64,000 nucleotides of DNA from Ephemerocybe angulata (lineage: Eukaryota; Basidiomycota; Agaricomycetes; Agaricales; Psathyrellaceae). Positions 11,664-23,188 of the stretch are shown here, piece by piece (position 1 is the stretch's first letter; every line of letters begins with the position of its first letter). Below the pieces are notes generated by a model. That model did not search any database. It was not told the DNA's origin and was given only the letters and a program-made list of their open reading frames with translations. The position numbers were made by a program, and so were the translations under genes. The stretch is from positions 62,001 through 126,000 of the forward strand of contig JAACJK010000111.1 of NCBI GenBank assembly GCA_013368325.1, read 5' to 3'.

Positions 11664-12246
11664 TACAGGTTATCGTCTGCCAGATCGTCGATCAACGGTA
11701 AACCCACCAGAGCACTCCAGGTCCCCACTAAACTTTGTTTGAGCAAGATACGCTCGAGCCAAACGAAGTCTTACCTAAGATATACTGTGGAAACGCAGCC
11801 TCAGTATCAGGTAAACTAACAGTATGATCTGCAGGGACGAACCTCCTGAACCTTGTAGATTCGAACTGTGTACGCGACCTCGTCTAAACTTTCCTGATCC
11901 ATCTCGATTAGTGCCCTTGGCGAAGGGGGTGGCTTCGAAGCTGGACTCGCGACCTTTATGTCTAGTCTGCCCTCTACGCAAATGCGCCCACAAGGGTGGT
12001 CTCGGGGACATGCTAACTCAATATGAAAGCTTGAAGTGCACCGAGCTCCGCGAGCGCTCTGATAAAATTTCCACTTCGCTTAAGAAGGGTTAGGCCACGT
12101 CTCCTGTTGAGCGATAACAGTGGACTAGGCACAGCTGCCAGTCACCATATATATAGGACAATCGTATTCATCGTCTCAATCAGCGCTGAGGAGGTAGTGC
12201 GGTCGGAGAAGCTCTACGTCATGGCGAATCAAAGTAGACTGTAGGA

Positions 12247-12315
12247 TGGGACAAGTGGGACAAGTGGGACAAGTGGGACAAGTGGGACAAGTGGGACAAG
12301 TGGGACAAGTGGGAC
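12247..12315. repeat. 9-bp minisatellite
   Basis: The unit GGGACAAGT is repeated about seven and a half times head to tail without interruption, ending in a variant GGGACGAG. Confidence 0.95.
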
Positions 12316-12825
12316 GAGAGAGCTGCGATCATCCGAGGGGAAGGACACTGTGTGAAGTCGGAACACATATAGCGGACTGAATGTAGCCACCTAGAAATAG
12401 ATCGGTGGAGGAAGGCAACGCCATCGAAAGTTGAGGAACGTCAGCACAACTGGACCCACCAGACCGTCCCAGAGCGGCGTCGGTTCACCAGCGATACGAA
12501 TCATCTTTGCCTGTCAAGTTGCGATCTTTCTTCAAGTTCAGGTTATCGCTTCGGCACCTCGCTGGCGTTGAGCACAGTACCCGAAGATAAGACCAGTCAA
12601 AGTATGCTCGGCGCCGGTGAGTTACTAAGATGAACAGCGAAAGTGACTTGCGAATCATCGAAATCGGTGTACAGTTGATACTTGAAAGCGACGTCGAGGT
12701 GGGTAGGCATAAAGAAAGCGAGCAGAAGTCCTCATCATCGCCCTAGACCAAATACGAGAGTGTTCACCCCAGGGAGCTCCAAGCAAGCGTATCCAAAACA
12801 AGACAGCTTAGATTCTGATAGAACA

Positions 12826-12900
12826 GATGTGCGATTTGGGGCGCGGATGGCTGCAGCTTCCAGTCAGAGGAGGGCGGAGAGACCAAGCCACTTTAAGCGC
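12826..12900. repeat. dispersed repeat, copy 1
   Basis: The block with core GGATGGCTGCAGCTTCCAGT and CAAGCCACTTT is found again in the same orientation at about 36498-36572 with roughly 85-90% identity. Neither copy lies in a recognisable gene. Confidence 0.7.
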
Positions 12901-13280
12901 GGAAACGAAGAGCCAAGCGCCAGAGACCCAACCATCCCAACCGCATCAGTGCCCCTTCGGTCAGTGCCAATGTCGAGCTCGATTCCACATTTGAAGAGCG
13001 TATCACCAAGGCTCGGTGGCTACATAGCACCCCGGGTATACCGCGGATGCTCTTCGGTTAGACTTTGTGCAACTGGGAAAGGAACGGATCACCACTCCAG
13101 CCTTCAAGTTGAATGAACCGACGTTCATTGCAATGTCGTATATCGCTGCGGTGCCATACACGAGCTACCAATTCGAAAGCGCACCCAACGCCTCCCCATA
13201 CGACTCCTCGTCCTTCCCATCCCACACCGCTACACACACAAAAACATCAGCACTCCCGCTCCCTCATCCAGCATCGAACT

Positions 13281-14581
13281 CTAAAGAGAAGAAGAGGACG
13301 TACCAGGCCCAGGAATATCATACGCCATAATCTCGTCTCCCCCCGGCGCAAACGGGTTCACATTCAACCCAGGATCGGAGGAACGGTACGCTCCGGGGAA
13401 CGAGACCATGTAGCGCGAGGGCGGGAGGCGGCCTTGACCCGACTCTCCTTCGCGAGGGACGATTTTCAGTTGCGCGCCTGCAGCGGAAAGGGTTAGATAG
13501 ACAGATTGATAGATTGGAATGTGGGAGGAATGGAGGTGTGTGGATGGAGGGCGTACATTCGACGTAGATTTGAGGCCCGTTTTCGATTGCGTGAAGCGAG
13601 ATGAGTTCGTGCTACGAGACGAGCGGAAGGTTAATGGGAGGGGCGATGGAATGTGAGGGTGCGTACCCTGATGAGATACTCGCCCGCTTCGAGGTAGGAA
13701 GGGATCGTCGCGTTGTACATTCCCGTTTTCGATACGACTCCGTTACCCCAGTTTCCATAGCTGGAGCACATAGCTTAAGTTAGAGGCAGGGACGATGGAG
13801 AGGTAGAGCGACCGACATACACGATACTTCCGTCGATCAGCCCTGATGAACATGAACGAACATTCAGCGATCCCGATACCAATAGAACGACAAGAAGACG
13901 GACGACACACCTTCTTCCTTTATCTTAAACCACTTCAAATCCCTGCTATTCGAATCGACACACGCGCCCGGACATCGCGCCATATAGACCAAGGCAGGGC
14001 CGAATGGGTGCAACCACAACCTGAACACGCGACGGACGCATCGACATGAGCACTCGTGAAGGGGCAGTATTAGATAGGACTGAGCACGTACCCGTACACC
14101 CCAGTGATAACGTCTCCCGGATGAATTGGCGCAGATAGCTGCTTCCCTCCGTCGCCTACCGGACCTCCGTCGTTGTTACATGAAAGGTTCTGTACGAAAG
14201 TATGGTTAGGGTCGTTCGCGTGCTCATAGATGAATGAATACGTACTTCACTTAATGGGTCGCGGATGGGGTCGATTCCAGCTGTTCCAAGCCTAAATCAT
14301 CAGAATCGTCGTCGAACCGGTACGAAATACGAAATGAGCGAGCTGAGCTACGCACGAAAAGGGCGGGCGATGGTGGCTTGGTCCGCTGGGGGCGCGTACG
14401 GCTGGTATCCGATGTACTCTTCGTCTGCCTCGCCTCTCAGTAAGTATATTCTTGTTCTGGGGTATAGAGCAACAAAATGAGGGTACGCACCGTTTATGAT
14501 GTAGCTTGCCAGCGCCCCGTGTGCCACCACTCTCACGACGAGGAATGGAGCCAGGAGCAGCAGGGTCAGTGGGCTGAGCAT
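13281..14581 (-). CDS. AA9 lytic polysaccharide monooxygenase, secreted
   Basis: This nine-exon gene encodes a 264-residue copper enzyme of family AA9 (formerly GH61), which cleaves cellulose and related glucans oxidatively outside the cell. Exons: 14581-14491, 14433-14352, 14291-14246, 14189-14092, 14020-13911, 13842-13821, 13760-13667, 13611-13557, 13477-13281; all phases agree. Residues 1-20 are a signal peptide (MLSPLTLLLLAPFLVVRVVA), so the mature chain begins HG and His21 is the N-terminal copper ligand. The second copper His is in WLHPFGPALVYMA; the C-terminal half shows RHELISLHA and ENGPQIYVECAQL, with the second-sphere His/Gln and the axial Tyr. The family C-terminus SFPGAYRSSDPG is present and there is no CBM1. 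It is single-domain and looks intact. It ends about 600 bases from the large transposon. Confidence 0.93.
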
Positions 14582-15182
14582 CGAGGGGCTCGGGCTGCTG
14601 GGTAAGGTCGGGTTGGGGATGTGAGGGTCGAAGGGAGGGAGGAGACAGAGGCTCCTTCGAAGTCGACGATTACACCGTTGAGGTGAGCGAGCGCAGTCAT
14701 CTGCCACTCCTCGAGCCGGAGATTATCCTTCACGACCAACGTTTAAGCGTGGTGGTGATTAACTTTATGGTGTTCGGTGAGGTCTATATATAAACTCTTG
14801 CAGGATCGCTGCTTCTCGGAGATACGTTGGCGAAAAGAGTTGCGGGGGTGTGGGTTTTAGAGGCTTCGACACGGCCCTGGATGTACCGGGAATGCATTCG
14901 AGTGGAATTGGTGGGAGACCAAGGCGAACAAGTCGTGAGAGAGGGGGCCTAGGGGTGTTAGATAGAAGGAGGTCGCGTACGCTTTGGATTCAACAAAGCG
15001 GTCCGGATGGATGTTTACGTTCAGTGGCATGTAGCTTCTTAGTATCGTCGAGAAGTCCACTTTATAGGAACAATCGATATCCTTGATAAACTAGATAATA
15101 CACGCAAGCCGTAATCTGTGGGTCAAAGGCTTAGCAAAGGCCGATGTGGAAGTGCCTATCAACAACGCACCTATAGCTCCTC
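14582..15182. promoter_or_regulatory. AA9 upstream region
   Basis: This stretch has no gene. A TATA-like sequence (TATATATAGA on the minus strand, about 14795-14786) lies roughly 200 bases upstream of the AA9 start codon. No other regulatory motif could be assigned with confidence. Confidence 0.4.
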
Positions 15183-15191
15183 ATACATTCC
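15183..15191. repeat. target-site duplication, left copy
   Basis: The nine bases ATACATTCC directly abut the left end of the large transposon and are repeated exactly at 29123-29131, directly outside its right end. Confidence 0.9.
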
Positions 15192-15307
15192 TAGACCAGT
15201 AACTGGCCTGTCACGTGTAAGAAACCCTACAGGTTGTCGTTAGACAGACCAGTACGGCTGGGTTTAAAATGGCAGGGCGTTTTTGTGATGGGTTTTGGAG
15301 GTCCGCT
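15192..15307 (+). repeat. left terminal inverted repeat
   Basis: This 116-base repeat starts TAGACCAGTAACTGG and ends GGTCCGCT. It pairs with 29007-29122. The left arm has A or T at several positions where the right arm keeps CpG-containing ACCGGT motifs. Confidence 0.93.
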
Positions 15308-15862
15308 GCATCAGAAAAACAACAAATCACTTTTTGGCACTTTTAAAAGCTAAAAAAGTCCAGAAAAGTGCCGAAAAGTGACGAAAAGCACGAAAGCGCC
15401 CAAGTCGAGAAAGACAGGGTCTGATCGCCGAAAAGCGACGTGTGAATAGGGTAGGGAAAAGGGCCAAAAAGTGGAAAAGGTCCGAGAAAGTGACGAAAAG
15501 CAAGGAAGCGGGTCCAGAGCCGAGCGACGCTTGCCATCCTTCGCGTTCTTCGCTCTGAAATTTCAGTTTATTGCCCTGTATTCTGGTCTGCCACGATAAT
15601 GTGGCCATTGAACATCTTATATTCAGCCCTATTACGCTTCCCCGACCGCACTGTCCATTAAATCGCACCTGTAAAAGCTGAAGTCGAGGCATTCGGAACC
15701 CAATTTGAAAGAGATGTTACGAGAGACGACGATTTTGAGAACATTAGCAGGAAGTTTGATAGGAAAGCAAGGGTACGTTACTGAACATGAATATTATGGA
15801 GATTAAAGAGTATTTACGACTGACTAACTGGCTTTGGAGATTGAAATTTGAAAGGGGAAGGA
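15308..15862. other. subterminal region with GAAAAGTG-type repeats
   Basis: No gene is present. Between about 15330 and 15515 the motif (C)GAAAAGTG or GAAAAGC recurs at least eight times at irregular spacing, for example CCGAAAAGTGACGAAAAGCA. Subterminal repeats of this kind are transposase-binding sites in other DNA transposons; here that is inference. Confidence 0.5.
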
Positions 15863-18543
15863 TTAGTAGCGGCGCTTCTGGGGGCTTTCGAAACTGAAGA
15901 TGTTCTGCCTCTCGAGATCAACTAAAGAAAGATCAGCAGCCAACGAGTCAGTTTCATCCTGGGATGGACAACAGAATCCAATTATCTCGTCCCACTGCTG
16001 CTGTCCGATGTGTTGAAGGCTTCTGACGTAGACGTCAAGCTTGGCGCCGAAATGCTCGTCGGAGAACGGCTTGATGCGCTCGTGAAGGGAACCATCAGCT
16101 CTGACAACGCTGATAGCTCTTTCGAGCTATTTAGAATGAGGAAAATGAGTATGAGCGGCTGAATGAGGCTAGAATCGAACCGTGATACGCACGGCAGTGA
16201 CCACCATTGCAAATAATCCAATCGGGGGCGGCGAGTTTCCGAAAGAAAGAGAAACATGGTTCTCGGAGTGCTGTAAGGCTTTCGTCACAAGAGCCTTGAT
16301 AAACTCTGACTTGAGACGTCCACTCGGATCCTAGCATTCAGATTAGTAACATGCAGAACGAGAGCACCAGCAAAACCAGGAAGTCCAAACGGCGAAGGTG
16401 TGACCGAGCTGCGACTTACAATGAAATCAGGATGCCCACGGTTGACAACACAATAATCTGGTGTTGGATGTTCGAAGAAAAGTGGGCCGCGATCAAGTCG
16501 TTGTGCCGACCTCAGCCAGCTGGCGGCATCCTTGGTGTTAGAAAAGGCATTCTTGACGTGCTTCGATAACAAATCGATAGCCTCCCGAGCTATTTTCCCT
16601 CGTCGCTCATTGACTCGAGCGTAAGCCTGAAAAAGAACAGTTTCATTGATAAAAGTTGAGTATGGTAAAGTACGGGTACTGACCAGAAAATGTATCACTT
16701 CATTGGTGGCCCGGACGTCGTATGTCACATCAGGATAGACGGCATTGACAACGCGCTGGACAATCCCGACTATCTTGGGACTCGATACCACGAACCCTTT
16801 AAAAGGTTCGGTCGACGTGTACAGGGCGTGGGCAATGGTAGGCAGAAATACGCCCCTCCACGCGTTGTTGATGTTGGCGAACTCAGGTAGGTCCGAGATC
16901 GTGGCAGTCCCAGCCGTGATCTTTCGGTGTTGGGCGTTGGAAGCAACGGAAGGTGCGACTGACTCGCCAGGGAAACTGCCCTGCAGGTGCTCTTGCGAGA
17001 CCGATAACCCACGTCGTAGGGTTGTGACACGGAATGGTGCCCGTTCCGTCAGAGGCGTAGTAGTCTGCACTGCCGCCCGTCCCAATGGCGAAGGTGAATT
17101 ATTGCGACGGCGATGACGGCCATTAAGTTGAGACGTTGCGCCAGGAGGACTGGGAGTCACTGATTCCGAAGCGGAAAGATTCCTAGCGTTTGCAGATTTG
17201 GTAGAATGCCTCGAGGCTAGGGAAGCGGGATTGGTGGTGGATTCCTCAACAATTTTAACAAGCTAAACGTATAGTTAGCCTAGTTCTGTGCCCATCGTAG
17301 TCGGTTGTACTCACTGCATTTGAGCGGTGCTGGGGTTGGAGCTTTCTGCTTGATTTGGGCCGTACATCAACGAGGTCCTCGTCAGTGAGACCACCAAGCT
17401 CGGTGATCAACACTGCTGGGATTCTCGTTCTTTCCCCCACATTCCCAGGTGCTGTGAATCCAGCACGGAGTCCAGAAGCGTAACGCGAAGCTGGATCGAC
17501 CGTTGCCCTGAGAAGATTTGGTGCTCAGCGCGTGATCAATCAAATCGATTATCGTTCTCAGTGCTCACCCTTTATCTTTCCTTGTCGTCTTCTTCCCCGC
17601 TTTCAACTGCAGCTTTGCGAGCTCTGCTTCAAGTTGTTCGATCTTCCTCTGGAATATGAATCAATATGGTGCATCATAACGGCAAACTTAGCAAATGCAT
17701 TAGTACCTGGCGCAACGCATCAGCATCGTCGACTTCAGCCGCCGGGACCTCCACGCCAACCTCGCTCCCAGAATCGTCTGAATAGCTTACATCGACGTCG
17801 ATTTCCTCGTACTCTGGCTCAACAAGGCGACCGAAATCCGATTTGGTAGCACTCCTGGGGTGGAGAATGGATGGTACACTGGGAGGGATGTCGGAGAGCT
17901 TATAGACCGTGGTAGCTTGTTCATCTGCCCATTCCCTTGCATCTTCATCCTCGATTTCCATCATCTGGCTGTCCAGCTCATCTACGAGCTCTTCAGCTTT
18001 CCTTCGGGCACTCTCTTCTGCTTCTTTCTGTGCCGCAATTTCCTGTGGCGAGCGTCGCTTTCGTGGCTTGGGAGGTTCTGACTGGCCATGTTCCAATCCT
18101 GGGGTGCTTGGTGCGGCAGCAGGGTTCGCATTCCCAGCCGCCTTTTTCGACGTGCGAGGGGGCGCCTTCCGTGGAGCTGAGGTGTTCTTGGACTTGGTGG
18201 TTGGCTTCTTCACTGTGGTAGCTGGTGCTGGAACCAACGGCGGGTCCTCAGTGAGGGGGGCCTGTGCCAAACTGCTGATTTCAGCAACAGAACCAGCGCT
18301 AGTATGCTTGGATGCGATGCTGTTCTTCTTTCTTGCCTTGGTCGATGGCTCAGCCAATGGGGAAGCAGTCGCTAACTTCCCTCTTCCAGGTTTTCGTGGT
18401 CCTGCTCCGGCTGGCGAAGGGTCTTGTTTGGTGTTGGCGTTACCCCGGAGCTCAGGGGCTATGGGTGGGGTCTCGTTTGCCGCTGCTATGAGGGTAACTG
18501 AGCTGGTCGCAGCTCTGCGAGTGCGGGTAGGTCGAGATGCCAT
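15863..18543 (-). CDS. DUF6532-type protein with basic N-terminus and coiled coil
   Basis: The gene starts MASRPTRTRRAATSS at 18543 and ends RQNIFSFESPQKRRY at 15863, with about six introns. Exon 1 (18543-17707) encodes a Lys/Ala/Pro-rich basic region and a charged helix (KEAEESARRKAEELVDELD). Exon 2 (17648-17569) continues with RKIEQLEAELAKLQLKAGKK, a likely coiled coil. The C-terminal half resembles the DUF6532 domain: VNAVYPDVTYDVR, IAREAIDLLSKHVKNAF, GPLFFEHPTPDYCVVN and HPDFI, then FIKALVTKALQHSENH and LERAI. The frame is open in every exon I traced. Function is unknown; the basic N-terminus suggests a nuclear, nucleic-acid-associated role. It starts 177 bases from the divergent transposase inside the same element. 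Confidence 0.75.
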
Positions 18544-18720
18544 CCGGAGAGTAGTGCTGGCAGACTGGATGTGACTGTGGTGCAAGAAGAGGCGTCCGTG
18601 CCTGGAGTTTGTAGCTTACTTGTGAGCCGAGCAATGGAATTTGATTTGATGGTGAATTGTTGGGGACGTGGGTCGCCTGCCCTTTGTTTCTCCTCCACAT
18701 CCCCACACTGTTCTCCTCCA
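18544..18720. promoter_or_regulatory. shared divergent promoter inside the transposon
   Basis: These 177 bases separate the start codons of the DUF6532-type gene and the transposase and must contain both promoters. No TATA box is evident. Confidence 0.45.
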
Positions 18721-21700
18721 ATGGCACCTCCATCCACTTCATTCGAGAAACGCTTCCGTTCGTTTCAGTGCACTGTCTGTCAGAAGATATGTGCCAACGA
18801 GCGTGGACTCAAACAGCATCAAAACCGCGCCCACCCAATCCTATCCTCGGACGATTCTGAGAACGAGGCCCAACCCGCATTGACGACCTTATACCATCCG
18901 ACCTTGACAGGTAAGCATCCTTCACTCAGTCATGTACTTTAACGCTAACATACTTCAACAATTAGCTTTGCCCGTTGACGAGACCGGAAAGCGCCTTCCA
19001 CTGCACGTGAACCCGGCACCACGAAACCAGCTCAACGCCGACAACCCATTCCATCCATTCGATGACCGACTTTCATTTGACTGGGCCCATTATCACTATG
19101 TCGAGATGCAGTCGTCAGTCTCCCAGATCAATAAAGGGTTAGATCTGTGGCTTGCAAGCAAGATTCAGGCAATGGGCAGCACAGACTGCGACGATCTGCC
19201 ATGGTCATCTGCCAGCGAACTTTATTCGACTATCGACGAGATTACCCAGGGAAATGCGCCTTTCAAGACTGTTTATTTTAAGTACAATGGTGAAATTCCC
19301 GAGAACAACCCCCCAGCATGGATGACGCAGACATACGAATTGTGTGTTCGAGATATTCGGCAAGTTATCCATCAGCAGCTCGACACACCCGATTTCAAAA
19401 ATGAATTCCATTCGAGGCCCTATCGTCAGTTCCAAGCCAATGGTGAACGCGTATGGAGCGATATGTTCTCCGGCGACTGGGCATGGAAAGAGGCAGTACG
19501 TCGTTCAACTATTCCCATTCCCAAGAGGTGCTAATTCGATGTTTCCGTTGTATTAGAGCCAAATTGCTGGTACGGTTGAGGATAGCGAGGGGGCGATGCT
19601 GGTTCCTGTGGCCACTGGGCTCGATAAGACGACAGTATCAGTCCAAACAGGTCATCAGGAGTACCATCCTTTCTACGCCATGTCCGGGAATCTTAGCAAT
19701 GTTGCACGGCGGGGACACGGTAATGGTGTTATCCCTCTTGGATTCCTCCCTATACCAAAGAGTGCGTCCCTTCTACCATCCCAGCTCTACTAGATAAGCT
19801 ACTGATTGCCGATTAAAGCAAATAAGCGCCAGAGGAAGAAAAAGGAGTACCAAACCTTTGTCCGCCAGCTTTACCACGCGTGCATTGCATACATTTTCGA
19901 GCCGCTCCGGCATTGGATGACAACACCCGATATTGTGCGTTGCCCCGACGGACATTTTCGACGAGCTGTATACAGCATTGGGCCGGTTATTGCTGATTAT
20001 CCCGAGCAAGTATGGCTCTCGGGAATCGTACAGGGGTGGTGTGCAAAGTAAGTACTTTAAGGGGTGGCCACTGTACTGAGATTGTATCTAATTATCACTC
20101 TTAGATGCATGGCTCGTCCGGAGGACCTTGACAACCCAGAGGCTACTCGACGAACGCATAAGAAGTCCGATGCATACATTAGGAAACATGATCCTGGGAT
20201 ATTGTGGGATGAATACGGAATACGAGATGATGTTGTCGTACGTCCATTTCCTCTCGTCTTTTGATAGCAACCTAATTTGTATTCTTAAGCCCTTCACGCA
20301 TTCGTTCCCCCGCGCGGACATCCACAAGCTTATGGCACCTGATCTCCTTCATCAGGTTATTAAAGGTACCTTCAAGGACCATCTCGTTGCATGGGTCATG
20401 GATTATATCACGCACACGCACGGAGAAACAAAAGGCTCAGAGATAATTGCAGATATCGATCGGCGGTGTGTTTTTTCATGAAAGGCATGCACATAGTCTG
20501 CAGATTGCTGATATCCAATCTAGTATTTCAGCCGTACCCATCTTTCCTGGTCTCCAAGGGGGTGCGGAAATGAAAAAGTTGCACCAGACGTCGAAACTTT
20601 TGGTTAAGGACCTGGGAGGGGGGGGTACCTACCTATCGTGGGAACTGCTTACCGAATTTGGAAATTATTTGTCATCATTCCGGACACCCATCTGCTCTTC
20701 GAGATCCCATAGGTCCCTACTAGTACAATCTTTATTAATAAATGTTTTTATACTTACTTTACACTTCTATACACTTCCAAATCAATACCTACAGGCTATA
20801 TTTGTGTTGAAAAAAGTGTGTACACTAGGGTTTGAACCGAGGGCTGGCTAGACTGCAGTTAAAAAGGGCGCCGGAGGTGGTATTCTGACTGCCCTATAAC
20901 ACTAATTCTCATTTCATGTGAAAAGGCTGGCAAAATGGTGCCTAAAACTGCCAAAATTTCCTTTTTTGGCCAAGGTCAAAACTTTTTGTTAGACCAAGGG
21001 GTAGGGGGGGTACCTACCTACCCCGGGGTCCGGGATTCCCGTTCCGGCACCCCCTTGCTGGTCTCCGCCGTTTTCAGGATGGTCGAGATTTCGCCCAGTG
21101 GACGGGTGATGATTCTAAGGCATTAATGAAGGTGAGCGCCAACCCTGCAGTCCTGCTAAAACATATCATAATTTATGACTTCGGAAACTAGGTATATCTC
21201 GCTGCAATTGTGGGCTACGTCCCAGACAAGATGATCCAATGTCTCGCGTCGTTTCTGGACCTATGCTACATCTTCCGGCGGAACGCTATCACCGCATCAG
21301 CCATTGAAGAGGCAAAGGTTAAGCTCGCACGGTTCCATGAGCTACGGGAGGTGTTCGTCGAGGTCGGTGCCCGTACACACTGCTCTCTCCCACGTCAGCA
21401 TGCCCTTTCCCACTTCATCCACTCAATCATCGAGTTTGGGTCCCCGAACGGACTGTGCTCATCCATCACCGAGTCTCGACATATCACCGCAGTGAAGGAG
21501 CCCTGGCGAAGGTCAAACCGGTATAACGCGCTATCGCAGATGCTCGTAATCATCAACCGAATGGACAAGATGGCTACATTGCGACGGCTGCTCGGGAAGG
21601 AAGGATTGCTTCATGGAACGACGGCAATGGCGATGGCGCTAAACGCTGGGCAAGGCCAGCCTCACCCTGGTGGACCCGACCTACAAAGTGATCCCAGCAT

Positions 21701-22511
21701 CACCAATGATTGCTCACCTCCCGAATGCGACAGTCTTCTCGATGAGGTCGGGCCGATACCTGGCCCTCGACTTGCATCATCGGTGAAGCTCGCAGCAACA
21801 CATGGTAAGTTGCTTCCGTTGTCTCGACGTAATCACATATTAATCTCCTACAAAGAACGTCAGTATCCAAGGACACTGAAGGATCTGGCGCAATACCTGC
21901 ATGAACCGCAGCTAGAAAGAGCCTTCCTTGAGCACCTCTTCAACCTCAGACACCCCACGCGCCTCATTCCAGACGATATCACCAGCTCTACATCGTTCAA
22001 CGGAAAGATCAAGGTGTTTCATTCAGCTGTTGCGCGATTCTTCGCTCCGAGCGATGCTTGCGGTGCTGGGGGAATGCAACGGCAGACCATGCGATGCAAT
22101 CCCCGATGGCGAAATGGCGAGGAGAGGATGGACACTGTTTTCATCTCTCAGAATGGCGACCCTGGAATGCCTGGAATGCTCATTGCTCAGCTTCGCCTAC
22201 TCTTCTCATTCACAGATCCACACACCGAAATCACACATGAGTGCGCCCTCGTCAATTGGTTCAATACCATGGGGGAGGAGCCAGACCCAGTAACTGGTAT
22301 GTGGGTTGTGCAGAGGGAGGTCGTCGATGATATTCGGCCTCTGCAAGTCGTGGGGCTGGAAACCATCGTTCGGGGGGCGCACTTACTGCCTGTCTTCGGA
22401 GAAGGACCTCTTCCGGAGTGGTTCACGTTCACTATGGCTCTAGAAGCGTTTGAGGATTACTTCGTTAATCCGTATATTGACCATCATGTACACGAGTTAC
22501 TGAAAGGGTAG
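18721..22511 (+). pseudogene. Plavaka-family transposase interrupted by a MITE
   Basis: The gene encodes a Plavaka-type transposase. Exons begin at 18721, 18966, 19557, 19819, 20105, 20290, about 20524 and about 21192. Exon 1 carries a C2H2 zinc finger (FQCTVCQKICANERGLKQH). Family landmarks follow: FSGDWAWKEA, LDKTTVSVQTGHQEYHPFYA, IPLGFLPIPK, DYPEQVWLSGIVQGWCAKC, FPRADIHKLMAPDLLHQVIK, GDDSKALMK, and the C-terminal LCSSITESRHITAVKEPWRR. Within the exon after VPIFPGL a 503-bp MITE (20555-21057) is inserted, flanked by CTGGTCTC on both sides; reading across the empty site gives an uninterrupted frame. No other stop was found, so inactivation looks recent. The protein ends IDHHVHELLKG at 22511. 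Confidence 0.9.
20555..21057. mobile_element. 503-bp hAT-like MITE
   Basis: The insertion starts CAAGGGGGTGC and ends GCACCCCCTTG, giving an 11-bp perfect terminal inverted repeat that continues imperfectly (GGAA). It is bounded by the 8-bp direct repeat CTGGTCTC (20547-20554 and 21058-21065), the duplication length typical of hAT transposons. An internal direct repeat with core AACTTTTTGTTA and a G-rich stretch ending GGTACCTACCTA occurs near each end. There is no coding capacity. Confidence 0.9.
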
Positions 22512-23188
22512 AATTGAAGATTGGGCAGTCGAGGTTGGAACATGGCACAACAAAGACCGCGAGCACCTGCGTCGAGCACTGGTTTGAGGAACGATGTGGG
22601 ATATGCTGATTTAGAGAGTGAGTTTAAACATGTACTTTGGGCAGAATCGGACGTGCGCACCATCATCCGCCCATTCAACTCCCATATCCCGATTGAGATA
22701 TCACCGGTACTGCAACATTCGGTATATCGCAGGTATCTACCCAGTATCCTTCACACCCAACCTTATCCGTCACTTGCTTCAGTCTGCAGAGAATCCCTAG
22801 CATGAGGGAATAGATTAGCATTCGTTGCGCCTGTTGGGAAGAAACAGAACATAACATATCAACCGCATTTCTCAGCCAGATGTCGAAGATAGGGCCGTGA
22901 GGCAGCATTAATGCCTATATGTGTTCAGCTTTGAGCGCCCTACTCCATTACGAGGCAGCAGGGTGTGTCAAGCAAGTGCAAGGAAGAGGAGATGCGCAAC
23001 CTGGGCATTGGGATCGAACACAGCATTCAGCTGGGCCATCACTTTTTTGGTTTTCCGCTTGCGGACTTGCCGAAATCGGAAAAGGCCGAAAAGCCGGGAA
23101 GTGATCGGTTGTTTTGCTGATGTGGGCGCCTGTTCGTCGCGTACCACCATCGCGTTCGGCGCGTTCCCCCTTCAATACCACCTCATTC
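22512..23188. other. spacer between transposase and helicase
   Basis: No convincing gene is present. The stretch at about 23040-23100 repeats motifs like GGAAAAGGCCGAAAAGCC, similar to the left subterminal repeats. Confidence 0.3.

Larger units (their letters stand above)
11664..13280. other. intergenic stretch with repeats
   Basis: No gene is supported. The stretch holds a minisatellite at 12247-12315 and a dispersed repeat at about 12826-12900 that recurs at about 36498-36572. The first 400 bases may include lost N-terminal exons of the decayed DUF6533 gene. Confidence 0.3.

Noticed and set aside
12682..13116. A 144-residue basic open frame
   Set aside because: It overlaps a dispersed repeat and has no recognisable domain, start context or introns.
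15308..15862. A coding gene in the left subterminal region
   Set aside because: Open frames here arise from GAAAAGTG-type repeats with Phe/Leu-rich translations.
17909..18574. A 221-residue plus-strand open frame
   Set aside because: It lies opposite the Lys/Ala/Pro-rich first exon of the DUF6532-type gene and shows only the hydrophobic antisense of that bias.
20447..20851. A 134-residue open frame
   Set aside because: It consists of transposase sequence running into the MITE and is not a gene.
23046..23100. A third inverted repeat or internal end of the large transposon
   Set aside because: Only short GGCCGAAAAG motifs are shared with the left end; no match to the 116-bp repeat exists.
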